DNA of 8,251 nucleotides from Alphaproteobacteria bacterium (GCA_029263555.1 JAJUFW010000103.1:1-8251); one strand, 5' to 3'; shown: positions 1 through 7,065, counted from the first letter of the stretch. Notes: a model not told the origin generated them from the letters alone. Numbers and translations are program-made.

Positions 1-617
1 ACGTCGATGCCGTCCAGGAGCTCGGGCACGCCGAAGGCGAAGCGCGCGGCGCCGGTCTGCCCGTCGATGCCCTCCAGCCCGAAGAGCAGTCCCTGGAACA
101 GGCTTGCGAGGCCGCGCGCCGTGGAGCTGCCCAGCACGGCCGCCACGGTGGTGAAGGCGAACACCATCAGGGCGAAGTACTCCGCGGGGCCGAACCTGAG
201 CGCGAGATCGACCACCAGCGGCGCAAGCAGCGTGAGCAGCAAGGTCGAGATCGTGCCGGCGACGAAGGAGCCGATCGCCGCCGTGGCGAGCGCGGGCCCG
301 GCGCGGCCGCGCTTGGCCATCCTGTTGCCCTCGAGCGCGGTGGCGATGGAAGCGGATTCGCCCGGCGTATTGAGCAGGATGGTGGTGGTCGAGCCGCCGA
401 ACATGGCGCCGTAGTAGATGCCCGCGAACATGATGAGCGCGCCGGTGGGATGGAGCTTCACCGTGAGCGGCAGCAGCATCGCCACGGTGAGCGCGGGGCC
501 CACGCCCGGCAGCACGCCCACCGCGGTGCCCACCGTCACGCCGATGAAGCCCCACAGCAGGTTCATCGGCGTGAGCGCCACGCCGAAGCCCTCCATTAGG
601 GCCGAAAGGGTTTCCAT
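1..617 (-). CDS. tctA: Tripartite tricarboxylate transporter large permease TctA, N-terminal part
   Basis: The first 205 residues of the large inner-membrane permease of a TTT-family transporter; the 3' end lies beyond the left edge. TctA forms the sodium- or proton-coupled translocation path for a carboxylate delivered by TctC. Seen directly: an N-terminal hydrophobic stretch with the glycine/proline-rich GVLPGVGPALTVAMLLPLT segment (about residues 34-52), then YYGAMFGGSTTTILLNTPGE (about residues 68-87). Both are characteristic of the family. Further hydrophobic segments follow. The ATG at 615-617 is preceded on the minus strand by an AAGGA about nine bases upstream. The gene follows tctB by 30 bp on the same strand, so it is the last visible gene of the tctC-tctB-tctA operon. 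Full-length TctA is about 500 residues, so roughly 40% is present. The substrate cannot be read from this sequence; family members carry citrate, other tri- or dicarboxylates and aromatic acids. Confidence 0.95.
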   Translation of the reverse strand, partial: METLSALMEGFGVALTPMNLLWGFIGVTVGTAVGVLPGVGPALTVAMLLPLTVKLHPTGALIMFAGIYYGAMFGGSTTTILLNTPGESASIATALEGNRMAKRGRAGPALATAAIGSFVAGTISTLLLTLLAPLVVDLALRFGPAEYFALMVFAFTTVAAVLGSSTARGLASLFQGLLFGLEGIDGQTGAARFAFGVPELLDGID

Positions 618-647
618 GACGAGCTATCCTTCCCAGCGGCGGGCGGC

Positions 648-1115
648 TCAGAGGAAGCCGGCCAGAACCCCGCCCGGCAGCCGCAGGCCGAGTCCCCAGG
701 TGAAAACGATCTGGGTTACAGTGGTGAGAACGAGGCCGATCGCCGCGGTAAGCAAGAGCCGGCGCTCGCCGAAGGCGGCGGCGACGGCGACGAAGAGCGC
801 GGTCGATGCGAGGATGTAGCCTGCGCCCGTCATCAACGCGATCTGCACGGCAAGGCCGAGCCCGACGAGGCCAAGGGCCTTCCAGTCGATCTTGGGCCGC
901 GGCTCGCCATTGCGGCGGATGAGCGCGTCCGCGACGAGGACGGCTCCGACCACGATCAGCGCGCCCGCGATCAGCCACGGAAACAGGCGCGGGCCGATCC
1001 TGGCGTAGGCCGGCCCGACGGGGATCGCCGCCGTGAGCACGGCGACGATCACCCCGAAAAGGGCGATGCCCAGGCCGAAGCCGGGCTCGCCCAGATTTCG
1101 GATCCGTCGAGTCAT
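648..1115 (-). CDS. tctB: Tripartite tricarboxylate transporter small membrane subunit TctB
   Basis: A 155-residue membrane protein with the size and topology of TctB, the poorly conserved small subunit that works with TctA. Four hydrophobic stretches can be read at about residues 12-32, 43-64, 80-111 (probably a re-entrant or tight pair) and 118-146. A short charged loop, RRNGEPRPK, lies after the second segment at about residues 67-75. Identification rests more on position than on motifs: it sits exactly between tctC (stop 4 bp upstream of this ATG) and tctA (30 bp downstream), the classical gene order. The ribosome binding site is weak (AGTAGGCTC just before the ATG) and overlaps the tctC stop region, so translational coupling to tctC is likely. 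Confidence 0.9.
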   Translation of the reverse strand: MTRRIRNLGEPGFGLGIALFGVIVAVLTAAIPVGPAYARIGPRLFPWLIAGALIVVGAVLVADALIRRNGEPRPKIDWKALGLVGLGLAVQIALMTGAGYILASTALFVAVAAAFGERRLLLTAAIGLVLTTVTQIVFTWGLGLRLPGGVLAGFL

Positions 1116-1119
1116 GAGC

Positions 1120-2106
1120 CTACTGGACCAGCCCGATGTCCTTCAGGATCTCGGTCGCCCGGGCCTGATCGTTTTTCAGGAATTCCGCGAATTCGTCGCC
1201 GGCCAGGTAAAGGCTCATCCAGTTCCGCTGGGTCAGCGTCGTCTGCCAGCTCTCGCTGTTGACCATCGCCTCGACCGCTGCGACCAGGGCGTCACGCTCA
1301 GCATCGTCGATTCCGGGAGGCGCCACGACGCCGCGCCAGTTGGACAGCTCGACCGGGACACCCTGCTCCATCAGCGTCGGGATGTCGTAGCCTTCGAGCC
1401 GTTCGGGGGACGAAATCGCAAGCGCCCGCAGCTCACCGGCCGCGATCTGGGCCTCGAACTCGCCCAGGCCGCTGACGCCGGCCGTGACGTCGTTGGCAAG
1501 GAGCGACGCCAGGGCCTCGCCGCCGCCCGAGAAGGGCACGTAGTTGACGAGGGCCGGGTCGGCGCCGACGGCCTTGGCGATCAGGCCGGCCAGGATGTGG
1601 TCCGTGCCGCCGGCGGAGCCGCCCGCCCAGGAAACCGAAGCAGGATCGGCCTTGAGCTGATCGAGAAGCTGATCCAGGCTGGTGATCTCGGACGCCGCCG
1701 GGACCACGATGACCTCGTACTCGCCGGTCAGGCGCGCGATCGGCGTCGTCTGTTCGAGGGTCACGGGGGACTGGTTGGTCAGGATGGCGCCGACCATGAC
1801 CAGGCCGGTGATCATGAGCTGATCGGCCTGACCCGCGGACCTGGAGACGAACTGCGCCAGGCCGATGGTGCCGCCGGCGCCGGTGACGTTCGTTACCTCG
1901 ACATTCCGGACCGTGCCGGAGTCCTGCAGCGCCTTCTGCATCGCCCGCGCGGTCTGGTCCCAGCCGCCGCCCGGCGAAGCCGGCGCCATGATCGAGAGCT
2001 GGTCGAGCTGCGCCCAGGCGCCGCCCGAAGCAAGCGCGATTCCGAAGGCCGCACCGACGGCCGCGGCCCGAAGACCGGTCGGCTGGGATTTCATGTCACG
2101 AAGCAT
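1120..2106 (-). CDS. tctC: Tripartite tricarboxylate transporter periplasmic binding protein TctC (Bug family)
   Basis: A 328-residue extracytoplasmic solute receptor that binds the carboxylate in the periplasm and hands it to TctAB. The N-terminus is a signal peptide (basic start, hydrophobic AAAVGAAFGIALASGG, cleavage probably after GAWA at about residue 32). The mature protein begins near QLDQLSIMAPASPGGGWDQT; the PGGGWD motif and the following NVTGAGGTIGLAQF segment are typical of the TctC/Bug fold (Pfam PF03401). The length is normal for the family. I place the start at the ATG at 2104-2106 because a clear GGGAGG lies eight bases upstream; an in-frame ATG eight codons earlier (2130) would have this ribosome binding site inside the gene and would put charged residues before the signal peptide. 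It is first in the operon and divergent from tctD. The ligand is unknown. Confidence 0.96.
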   Translation of the reverse strand: MLRDMKSQPTGLRAAAVGAAFGIALASGGAWAQLDQLSIMAPASPGGGWDQTARAMQKALQDSGTVRNVEVTNVTGAGGTIGLAQFVSRSAGQADQLMITGLVMVGAILTNQSPVTLEQTTPIARLTGEYEVIVVPAASEITSLDQLLDQLKADPASVSWAGGSAGGTDHILAGLIAKAVGADPALVNYVPFSGGGEALASLLANDVTAGVSGLGEFEAQIAAGELRALAISSPERLEGYDIPTLMEQGVPVELSNWRGVVAPPGIDDAERDALVAAVEAMVNSESWQTTLTQRNWMSLYLAGDEFAEFLKNDQARATEILKDIGLVQ

Positions 2107-2114
2107 CAATTTTT

Positions 2115-2120
2115 CCTCCC
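2115..2120 (-). promoter_or_regulatory. Shine-Dalgarno sequence of tctC
   Basis: GGGAGG on the minus strand, eight bases before the ATG at 2104-2106. It fixes the tctC start against the longer in-frame alternative at 2130. Confidence 0.85.
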
Positions 2121-2135
2121 GGTGATGCATTCTGA

Positions 2136-2166
2136 TTCAGCTGACGGTAGATATGCGTTCAGCCGA
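2136..2166. promoter_or_regulatory. Direct repeat TTCAGC(T/C)GA, two copies 22 bp apart
   Basis: TTCAGCTGA at 2136-2144 and TTCAGCCGA at 2158-2166 match at 8 of 9 positions. Their start-to-start distance of 22 bp is about two helical turns, so both would face the same side of the DNA. They lie 30-60 bp upstream of the tctC start. The first copy overlaps a short palindrome (TCAGCTGA at 2137-2144). Phased direct repeats upstream of a transporter gene controlled by an adjacent OmpR-family regulator suggest an operator, but which protein binds is inference. No convincing sigma-70 hexamer pair was found next to it. Confidence 0.4.
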
Positions 2167-2185
2167 GGCATGGTAGCGCGAGAAG

Positions 2186-2203
2186 CTGTCACCAGCCTGT
2201 CAT
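2186..2203. promoter_or_regulatory. Pho-box-like tandem repeat CTGTCAC-CAGC-CTGTCAT, candidate TctD or PhoB operator
   Basis: Two 7-bp repeats, CTGTCAC (2186-2192) and CTGTCAT (2197-2203), are separated by 4 bp, giving an 11-bp period. This is the architecture recognised head-to-tail by OmpR-family winged-helix regulators, and the heptamers match the PhoB half-site consensus CTGTCA(T/C). The 4-bp spacer CAGC is not the AT-rich one usual in Pho boxes. A partial third copy, CTGTCG, begins at 2220, 23 bp after the second. The site sits in the middle of the 215-bp tctC/tctD divergent region, about 80 bp from the tctC start and 118 bp from the tctD start. It could serve the local regulator TctD, PhoB, or both. 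Confidence 0.5.
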
Positions 2204-2321
2204 CCCGCGACGGCGCGACCTGTCGCCCGAGGCGGTATTCCAGGAACCATTCTATCAGGACATTCGGAGTAGCAGGGTGCCATGATCCGCCCGCTGATGG
2301 AAAACGCGCAATAGCGGACCG

Positions 2322-2990
2322 ATGCGCATTCTTCTGGTTGAAGATACCGAGGATCTTGCCGACGCCATCCTGCGCCGAATCCGCAAGGAAGGTCACGCGA
2401 TCGACTGGGAAAGTGACGGGATCGCGGCCGAAGAGGTTCTGCGGATCCAGCGCTATGACCTCGTCATCCTGGACATCACCCTGCCGCGCCTGGACGGATA
2501 CGCGATCCTGAGCGGGATGAGGCAGCGCAACGATTCGACACCCGTCCTCGTCCTCACGGCGCGGTCCGAAATCGAGGACCGGGTCAGCGCGCTCGACCTC
2601 GGCGCCGACGACTATCTGGTGAAGCCGTTCGACTTCCGGGAACTGGATGCCCGCTGCCGGGCGCTTCTGCGCCGGGCGCGGGGCGTCGCCTCCGGTGTCA
2701 GTGCCTACGGCAATCTGGTGTTCGACCGGTCGGCTCGGATCGTCACCATAGACGGGCGCCGCGTGTATGTGCCGAAGCGCGAATACCGCATGCTGGAGAT
2801 CTTCCTGAGCAATCTCGGCCGCGTCCTCAGCAAGCGCGAGCTGGGAGAGCAGCTGTTCGGGTTCGACGACGAGGTCGGGCCGAACGCGATCGAGCTCTAT
2901 GTCGCGCGCCTTCGGCGCCGCCTCCAGGGAACGCCGGTCTCAATTCGCACCCTGCGGGGGCTGGGATATGTCGCCGACGTCGACGCCTGA
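2322..2990 (+). CDS. tctD: TctD-like response regulator, OmpR family
   Basis: A complete 222-residue two-component response regulator. The receiver domain (about residues 1-115) shows the acidic pair E7/D8, the phospho-acceptor D51 in VILDITLPRLDG, the switch T79 in LTAR and the conserved lysine K101 in VKPF. The C-terminal winged-helix DNA-binding domain (about 125-220) has the usual YRMLEIFLSN, LSKRELGEQLF and IRTLRGLGYV signatures. It should be phosphorylated by the kinase encoded at 4500 and bind direct repeats near the divergent transporter promoter. In Salmonella, TctD/TctE control the divergent tctCBA operon, and the arrangement here is the same. The assignment to TctD rests on this context and the kinase type. 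The ribosome binding site before ATG 2322 is weak (GCGGA). The carboxypeptidase gene follows after 164 bp. Confidence 0.93.
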   Translation: MRILLVEDTEDLADAILRRIRKEGHAIDWESDGIAAEEVLRIQRYDLVILDITLPRLDGYAILSGMRQRNDSTPVLVLTARSEIEDRVSALDLGADDYLVKPFDFRELDARCRALLRRARGVASGVSAYGNLVFDRSARIVTIDGRRVYVPKREYRMLEIFLSNLGRVLSKRELGEQLFGFDDEVGPNAIELYVARLRRRLQGTPVSIRTLRGLGYVADVDA

Positions 2991-3154
2991 CATTCCATGC
3001 CGGGTTGCCGGTCATAAGGCTGTTCCGACGGTCTTCGGACTGTTAGGATCTGTCCGAGCGGGCTTGCAGGATTTCGCCACGGGCAGGCACGGGACCCGTC
3101 CCGGCTCAAGATCGACCGACAGATGCCATCCGGGGACTGGCGGGGGGGCGACAG

Positions 3155-4456
3155 ATGGGAAGCCAAGCGCGGAATCCGTGGCCAGCTTTCCGTCCGTGCC
3201 GGGCGGGCCCCGTCTTCCGCGTTCCGTTTCCGCTCCTCCTTCTGATCGCGCTCCTGACGGCGCTGCCGCCGGCGGGGTGGGCGAACGATCGCTATGCCGC
3301 GATCGTCGTCGACGCGGTGAGCGGGGAGGTACTGCACCAGGCGCGGGCCGACCGCCGGCTCCATCCCGCCTCGTTGACGAAGATGATGACGCTCTATCTC
3401 ACCTTCCAGGCGGTGGAGGACGGGCGTCTTTCGCTGAAGGAAAAGATCCCGATCTCCCGGCACGCGGCGTCGCAGGTTCCGACTCGTCTGGGACTCCGGG
3501 CCGGCAGCAGCATCCGCGTCGAGGATGCAATCTATGCCGTGATCGCGAAATCGGCCAACGACGCCGCCGTGGCCCTGGCCGAGGCGATCGGCGGATCGGT
3601 ATTCGGCTTCGTCGCCCGCATGGACCGGACGGCGCGGCAGCTCGGCATGACCGGTACGAGCTTCCGGAACCCGACCGGGCTGCCGGATCGCCGCCAGCTC
3701 TCCACCGCCCGGGACATGGCGGGGCTGGCGCGGGCGCTCCTGCGCGACTATCCGCAATACTACGCTTATTTCGCCACCACGCGTTGGACCTATCGCGGCC
3801 GTACCTACGACAGTACGAACCGGCTGATGGCCAGGTATCCGGGCATGGATGGCCTAAAGACCGGCTATGTCCACGCCTCCGGCTTCAATCTGGCCGCCTC
3901 TGCCGTCCGGGGCAATCTGCGGCTGATCGCCGTCGTTTTCGGCGGCGTCACGGCGGCAAGCCGGGACGATCATGTCTCGGAACTGATGGACTGGGCCTTC
4001 GCCAGTCCGAGGGGCAGCTATCTGGTCGCCTACGGCTCGGCGACCTTCCTGCCGTTCCGGCCCCCCGTGCCGGGACGGCGGCCGGGCCTGCCGGCAATCG
4101 CCATGGAGGCCGGAAACGAGGGGACGGGACAGGGATCGACCGGGGGCGCCACGATGGTGGCCGCCGATACCGTCGGCGCCGCTGCCGAGGACGGCTGGAT
4201 CTCGGCCTGGGGCATACAGGTCGGAGCGTTCTCCAGCCCGGCGGCGGGAAGCCGCGCGCTCGAATCCGTGTCCACCCTGCTTCCGGAATTGACCGGCTCC
4301 CTCCGGTCGCAGCTGGCGGAGGTCCAGACGCCGCGCGGTCCGCTGTTCCGGGCCCGTCTCGTCGGGCTCAGCCATGCCGACGCCGTCGTCGCGTGCCGGC
4401 AGTTGGAGGCGATCGGCACGCCCTGCCTTGTCGTGCCGCCGGAAACGGCCTTCTGA
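3155..4456 (+). CDS. Secreted serine D-Ala-D-Ala carboxypeptidase (peptidase S11) with C-terminal SPOR domain
   Basis: A complete 433-residue penicillin-binding protein of the DacA/PBP5 class, which removes the terminal D-alanine of peptidoglycan pentapeptides in the periplasm. All three active-site motifs are present: SLTK (S73 nucleophile, K76), SAN (S133-N135) and KTG (K235-G237). A signal peptide with an unusually long n-region (about 24 residues), hydrophobic core at 25-37 and probable cleavage after GWA at residue 43 directs export. A Gly/Ala/Pro-rich linker (about 303-347) leads to a SPOR-type module (about 350-430, starting WGIQVGAF), which in other proteins binds glycan strands lacking stem peptides, often at division sites. 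No other in-frame ATG lies before the SLTK motif, so the ATG at 3155, after a G-rich stretch, is the likely start. It lies between the response regulator and its kinase, an unusual place, with 43 bp to the kinase, so cotranscription with tctE is likely. Confidence 0.94.
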   Translation: MGSQARNPWPAFRPCRAGPVFRVPFPLLLLIALLTALPPAGWANDRYAAIVVDAVSGEVLHQARADRRLHPASLTKMMTLYLTFQAVEDGRLSLKEKIPISRHAASQVPTRLGLRAGSSIRVEDAIYAVIAKSANDAAVALAEAIGGSVFGFVARMDRTARQLGMTGTSFRNPTGLPDRRQLSTARDMAGLARALLRDYPQYYAYFATTRWTYRGRTYDSTNRLMARYPGMDGLKTGYVHASGFNLAASAVRGNLRLIAVVFGGVTAASRDDHVSELMDWAFASPRGSYLVAYGSATFLPFRPPVPGRRPGLPAIAMEAGNEGTGQGSTGGATMVAADTVGAAAEDGWISAWGIQVGAFSSPAAGSRALESVSTLLPELTGSLRSQLAEVQTPRGPLFRARLVGLSHADAVVACRQLEAIGTPCLVVPPETAF

Positions 4457-4499
4457 AGCCGGCGCGTCCCGGCGCCGCCACGGCGACCCGGGGACGCGG

Positions 4500-5969
4500 A
4501 TGACGACCGGACGCGCCGAAGGGACAGCGGCCGGAGCGGGCCGGATGCGGCCGTTCGCGGCCGGGCGCTTCCGGCCGCTCTCGCTCCGCAGCAAGCTTCT
4601 CCTTTTCCTGGCGGCTCTCGCCTTCTGCGGAACGGTCGTCCTGGCCTTCGCCGCCTGGGAATACGGCAGGCGGGCGGCCGACGAGGCCTATGACCGGCTG
4701 ATCACCGGTTCGGCCCTGGCGATCGCGGAGGCGGTCACCGTGCTCGACGGCCGGATCGATGTGGACCTGCCCTATGCCGCGCTGGACATGCTGGCCCTGG
4801 CGCCCGAGGACCGCGTCTTCTACCGCGTCGCGGGACCGGGCGGGGAGACGGTCACGGGCTATGACGACCTGCCGCTGCCGGACCGGTTCCTGCCCAGCGA
4901 GCGACCGCAATTCTTCGAGGCCGAATACCGGGGCGAAATCGTGCGCTTCTGCATCCTGGGCCGCCTCGTCGCCGACCCTGTCGTGGAGGGCTGGTCGACC
5001 ATCCAGGTCGGCCAGACGCGCCGGGCCCGGGACGCCCTTGCCGAAACGATCGCCGTCAACGCGGTCCTGCCGATCCTCGGGCTTTCGGCATTGTCGCTCG
5101 CGTTCGGCTGGGTCGGCGTCACCTACGCGCTGCGCCCCCTCATCCGGGTGGGGGCCGACCTTCAGGCGCGGCGGCCGACCGATCTGCGCCCGATCGCGAC
5201 GCCTGCGCCGCGGGAGGTCCAGCTTCTGCTCGACAGCCTGAACCGGTTCATGCAGCGCCTGCAGATGAGCATGGACAACATGCAGGTCTTCATCGCCGAG
5301 GCTGCCCACCAGATCCGGACGCCGCTCACCAGCCTGCAGCTCCAGGCCCAGCTGGCGCTCGACGAGGACGATCCCGAAGCCGTCCGCCGATCGCTGGTGC
5401 GCATCGAGCGCAACGCCGTGCTGGCGGGCCGGGTCGCCCACCAGCTGCTCAGCCATGCGATGGTCGTCCATCGGGGCGACGCCGCGGTGTTCGAGGCGAT
5501 CGACCTGGCCGAGGTGTTGCAGCAGGCGCTGCGCGAGGCGATACCCGTGGCGGAGCACGCGCGGATCGAGGTCGACTTCCGCAACGAGGTGGGGCGCGCC
5601 ACGATCCTTGGCGACCGGGTGATGGTGAGGGAGGCTTTGAAGAACGTGCTGGACAATGCCGTCCGCTACGGCAGTCCCGACGGCGGTCCGATCCGTGTGC
5701 GCCTCCATGGGGACGGGACCGACGGCTCCCGATGCGTGACCGTGGCGGATTCGGGTCCCGGCCTTCCGGCGGCGGAGCGCGAGCGCGTCTTCGAGCGCTT
5801 CCGGCGCGGGGCCAATGCCCAGGGGCCGGGCTCCGGGCTGGGGCTCGCGATCGTCCGCCGGGTCATCGACGTTCATGGGGGAAGCGTCGATTTGGCCGAT
5901 GCCCCGGGCGGGGGGCTGGCGGTGACACTGCGCTTCCCCCGCGCGGGCGGGGTGGGGCCGGGCCGATGA
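4500..5969 (+). CDS. tctE: TctE-like sensor histidine kinase
   Basis: A 489-residue inner-membrane histidine kinase, the presumed partner of TctD. Order: basic N-terminus, TM1 (about 33-53), an extracytoplasmic domain of about 130 residues resembling 2CSK_N (Pfam PF08521; LDMLALAPEDRVFYRV and the GYDDLPLP motif, P125-P127), TM2 (about 186-210), and a linker starting LRPL that resembles a degenerate HAMP. Next come the HisKA domain with H270 in AHQIRTPL and the ATPase domain with the N-box (N382, N386), G1 DSGPGL (D417) and G2 GSGLGL (G444-L449). All catalytic elements are intact. I chose ATG 4500 (GGGGA upstream) because the reading frame farther upstream overlaps the carboxypeptidase gene; ATG 4545 is also possible and would only trim the basic tail. 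The stop codon overlaps the start of the binding-protein gene, so the two are translationally coupled. Confidence 0.94.
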   Translation: MTTGRAEGTAAGAGRMRPFAAGRFRPLSLRSKLLLFLAALAFCGTVVLAFAAWEYGRRAADEAYDRLITGSALAIAEAVTVLDGRIDVDLPYAALDMLALAPEDRVFYRVAGPGGETVTGYDDLPLPDRFLPSERPQFFEAEYRGEIVRFCILGRLVADPVVEGWSTIQVGQTRRARDALAETIAVNAVLPILGLSALSLAFGWVGVTYALRPLIRVGADLQARRPTDLRPIATPAPREVQLLLDSLNRFMQRLQMSMDNMQVFIAEAAHQIRTPLTSLQLQAQLALDEDDPEAVRRSLVRIERNAVLAGRVAHQLLSHAMVVHRGDAAVFEAIDLAEVLQQALREAIPVAEHARIEVDFRNEVGRATILGDRVMVREALKNVLDNAVRYGSPDGGPIRVRLHGDGTDGSRCVTVADSGPGLPAAERERVFERFRRGANAQGPGSGLGLAIVRRVIDVHGGSVDLADAPGGGLAVTLRFPRAGGVGPGR

Positions 5970-7057
5970 TCCGCGAAGCGATGCTGGCCGCGGCGCTGAT
6001 CCTGCCGGCGCTGGAGTGTGCCGGGGCCGAGACGACCATGTTCCCGCGACTTAGGCCCGGCACGGAACGGCTCGTCATCTACAGCTCGACCGACCTGGAG
6101 ACGTTGCGGTCCGCGATCGCGGACTTCCAGAGCATGAGCCCGGAGATCGAGGTCGAATATGTCGATCTCGATACGAACGAGCTTTACCGGCGTTATCTGG
6201 ACGAGGTGGAGGCCGGGCTGCCGCCGGGCGATCTGCTGATCAGTTCGTCCATGGATCTGCAGGTGAAGCTGGTCAATGACGGCTATGCCGCTACCTACGC
6301 CTCATCGGAAACGGACAGCATCCCGGACTGGGCCAAGTGGCGGGACCAGGCGTTCGGCTTCACCTTCGAACCGGTCGTGATGGTGTACAATCGCGATCTC
6401 GTTCCGGCCGACCTCGTGCCCCGGACGCGGTTCGACCTGCTGCGGCTCCTGCGCGAGGACGCGACCTCCTATCGCGGACGCATCGCCACCTACGACGTGG
6501 AGCAGAGCGGTGTCGGCTATCTGCTCGCGAGCCAGGATTCGGTCGTCGGCAGCACCTTCTGGAGCCTTGCCGAGACCTTCGGGCAGAACGCCGCCGCGCT
6601 CACACCGTTCACGTCCGACATCCTGCAGGGGGTCACCGAGGGACGTTTCCTCTTCGGCTACAATGTCCTGGGCGCCTATGCGCAGGCCTGGGCGGAAAGA
6701 CATCCGGCGATCGGCATCGTGCAGCCGGGGGACTATACGCTGGCGATTTCGCGCACCGCAGTCCTCTCCGCCGATGCCCGGAACCCGGAGGAGGCCCGGC
6801 GCTTCCTCGACTATCTGCTGTCGCTCAGGGGGCAGCAGGTGCTGGCCGAACAGGGGCGGCTGTTCGCGGTCCGGCCCGAACTCACGGGCCCCTACAGCCG
6901 CGTCGGGATCAGCGAAAATTCCGCGGGCCCGCTGCGGCTGATCCCGCTCGGGCCCGGGCTTCTGGTCCATCTCGACCGACTGAAGCGCGAGAAGTTCCTG
7001 GAGACCTGGCGTGGCGCCATGCGCCGCGCCGTCGGGCATGCGACCGGCGGCCGCTGA
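5966..7057 (+). CDS. Orphan periplasmic ABC-type solute-binding protein, possible sensory partner of TctE
   Basis: A 363-residue exported binding protein of the iron(III)/putrescine/phosphoglycerate-type cluster of ABC receptors (SBP_bac_6/11-like). Seen directly: a signal peptide (residues 1-21, cleavage after AGA), an opening strand LVIYSSTD, DLLISSSMDLQVKLVNDGY and the lobe-crossing FGFTFEPVVMVYNRDLV. The C-terminal lobe carries NPEEARRFLDYLLSLRGQQVLAEQGRLFAVRPE, a common ending in this family. The length is normal. The cysteine in LEC near the cleavage site is not a good lipobox. The ATG overlaps the tctE stop (ATGA), so translation is coupled to the kinase. No permease or ATPase gene follows, so it is probably not a dedicated ABC importer subunit. 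In three-component systems such as PgtC/PgtB/PgtA and HptA/HptS/HptR, similar binding proteins feed a kinase; that role is inferred here. The ligand is unknown. Confidence 0.9.
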   Translation: MIREAMLAAALILPALECAGAETTMFPRLRPGTERLVIYSSTDLETLRSAIADFQSMSPEIEVEYVDLDTNELYRRYLDEVEAGLPPGDLLISSSMDLQVKLVNDGYAATYASSETDSIPDWAKWRDQAFGFTFEPVVMVYNRDLVPADLVPRTRFDLLRLLREDATSYRGRIATYDVEQSGVGYLLASQDSVVGSTFWSLAETFGQNAAALTPFTSDILQGVTEGRFLFGYNVLGAYAQAWAERHPAIGIVQPGDYTLAISRTAVLSADARNPEEARRFLDYLLSLRGQQVLAEQGRLFAVRPELTGPYSRVGISENSAGPLRLIPLGPGLLVHLDRLKREKFLETWRGAMRRAVGHATGGR

Positions 7058-7065
7058 TCCGGTCG
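7041..7065. terminator. GC-rich hairpin between convergent genes, possible bidirectional terminator
   Basis: CGACCGG (7041-7047) and CCGGTCG (7059-7065) form a perfect 7-bp stem around an 11-base loop. It spans the stop codon of the binding-protein gene and the 15-bp gap to the convergent gene. There is no run of T on either side, so this is at best a weak intrinsic terminator or an RNA-stabilising stem. Confidence 0.35.

Larger units (their letters stand above)
2107..2321. promoter_or_regulatory. Divergent promoter region between tctC and tctD
   Basis: These 215 bp separate the divergent transporter operon and regulator operon and should contain both promoters. They hold the two direct-repeat sets annotated separately and a small TTCC-A-GGAA palindrome at 2238-2246. 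A ten-codon ATG...TAG reading frame (2282-2314) ends seven bases before tctD. The region is visibly less GC-rich than its flanks, as expected for a promoter region. I could not assign -35/-10 hexamers with confidence for either direction. Longer reading frames crossing this region on either strand are not credible genes. Confidence 0.7.

Noticed and set aside
2106..2396. A 96-codon minus-strand frame across the divergent region and the start of tctD
   Set aside because: It runs through the promoter region and opposite tctD, shows no family motif, and ends exactly on the tctC start signals.
1033..2511. A long plus-strand reading frame across tctC, the intergenic region and the start of tctD
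   Set aside because: It lies opposite well-supported tctC, overlaps tctD in another frame, is rich in Arg/Gly/Asp without any recognisable fold, and comes from the strong GC bias at third codon positions.
3034..3058. Inverted repeat TCGGAC/GTCCGA after tctD as a terminator
   Set aside because: The stem is only 6-7 bp with an 11-base loop and no T tract, so it is not good enough to call.
4460..4477. Hairpin CGGCGC/GCGCCG between the carboxypeptidase and tctE
   Set aside because: A 6-bp stem is expected by chance at this GC content, and there is no T run. The genes are likely cotranscribed.
2899..4503. A plus-strand frame overlapping the carboxypeptidase in another frame
   Set aside because: Its composition is almost wholly Arg/Gly/Pro/Ala, no motif is present, and the S11 peptidase frame explains the region fully.
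4368..5876. A 502-codon minus-strand reading frame opposite tctE
   Set aside because: It is a mirror frame of a clear histidine kinase with low-complexity Arg/Asp/Gly composition, a common artefact in GC-rich DNA.
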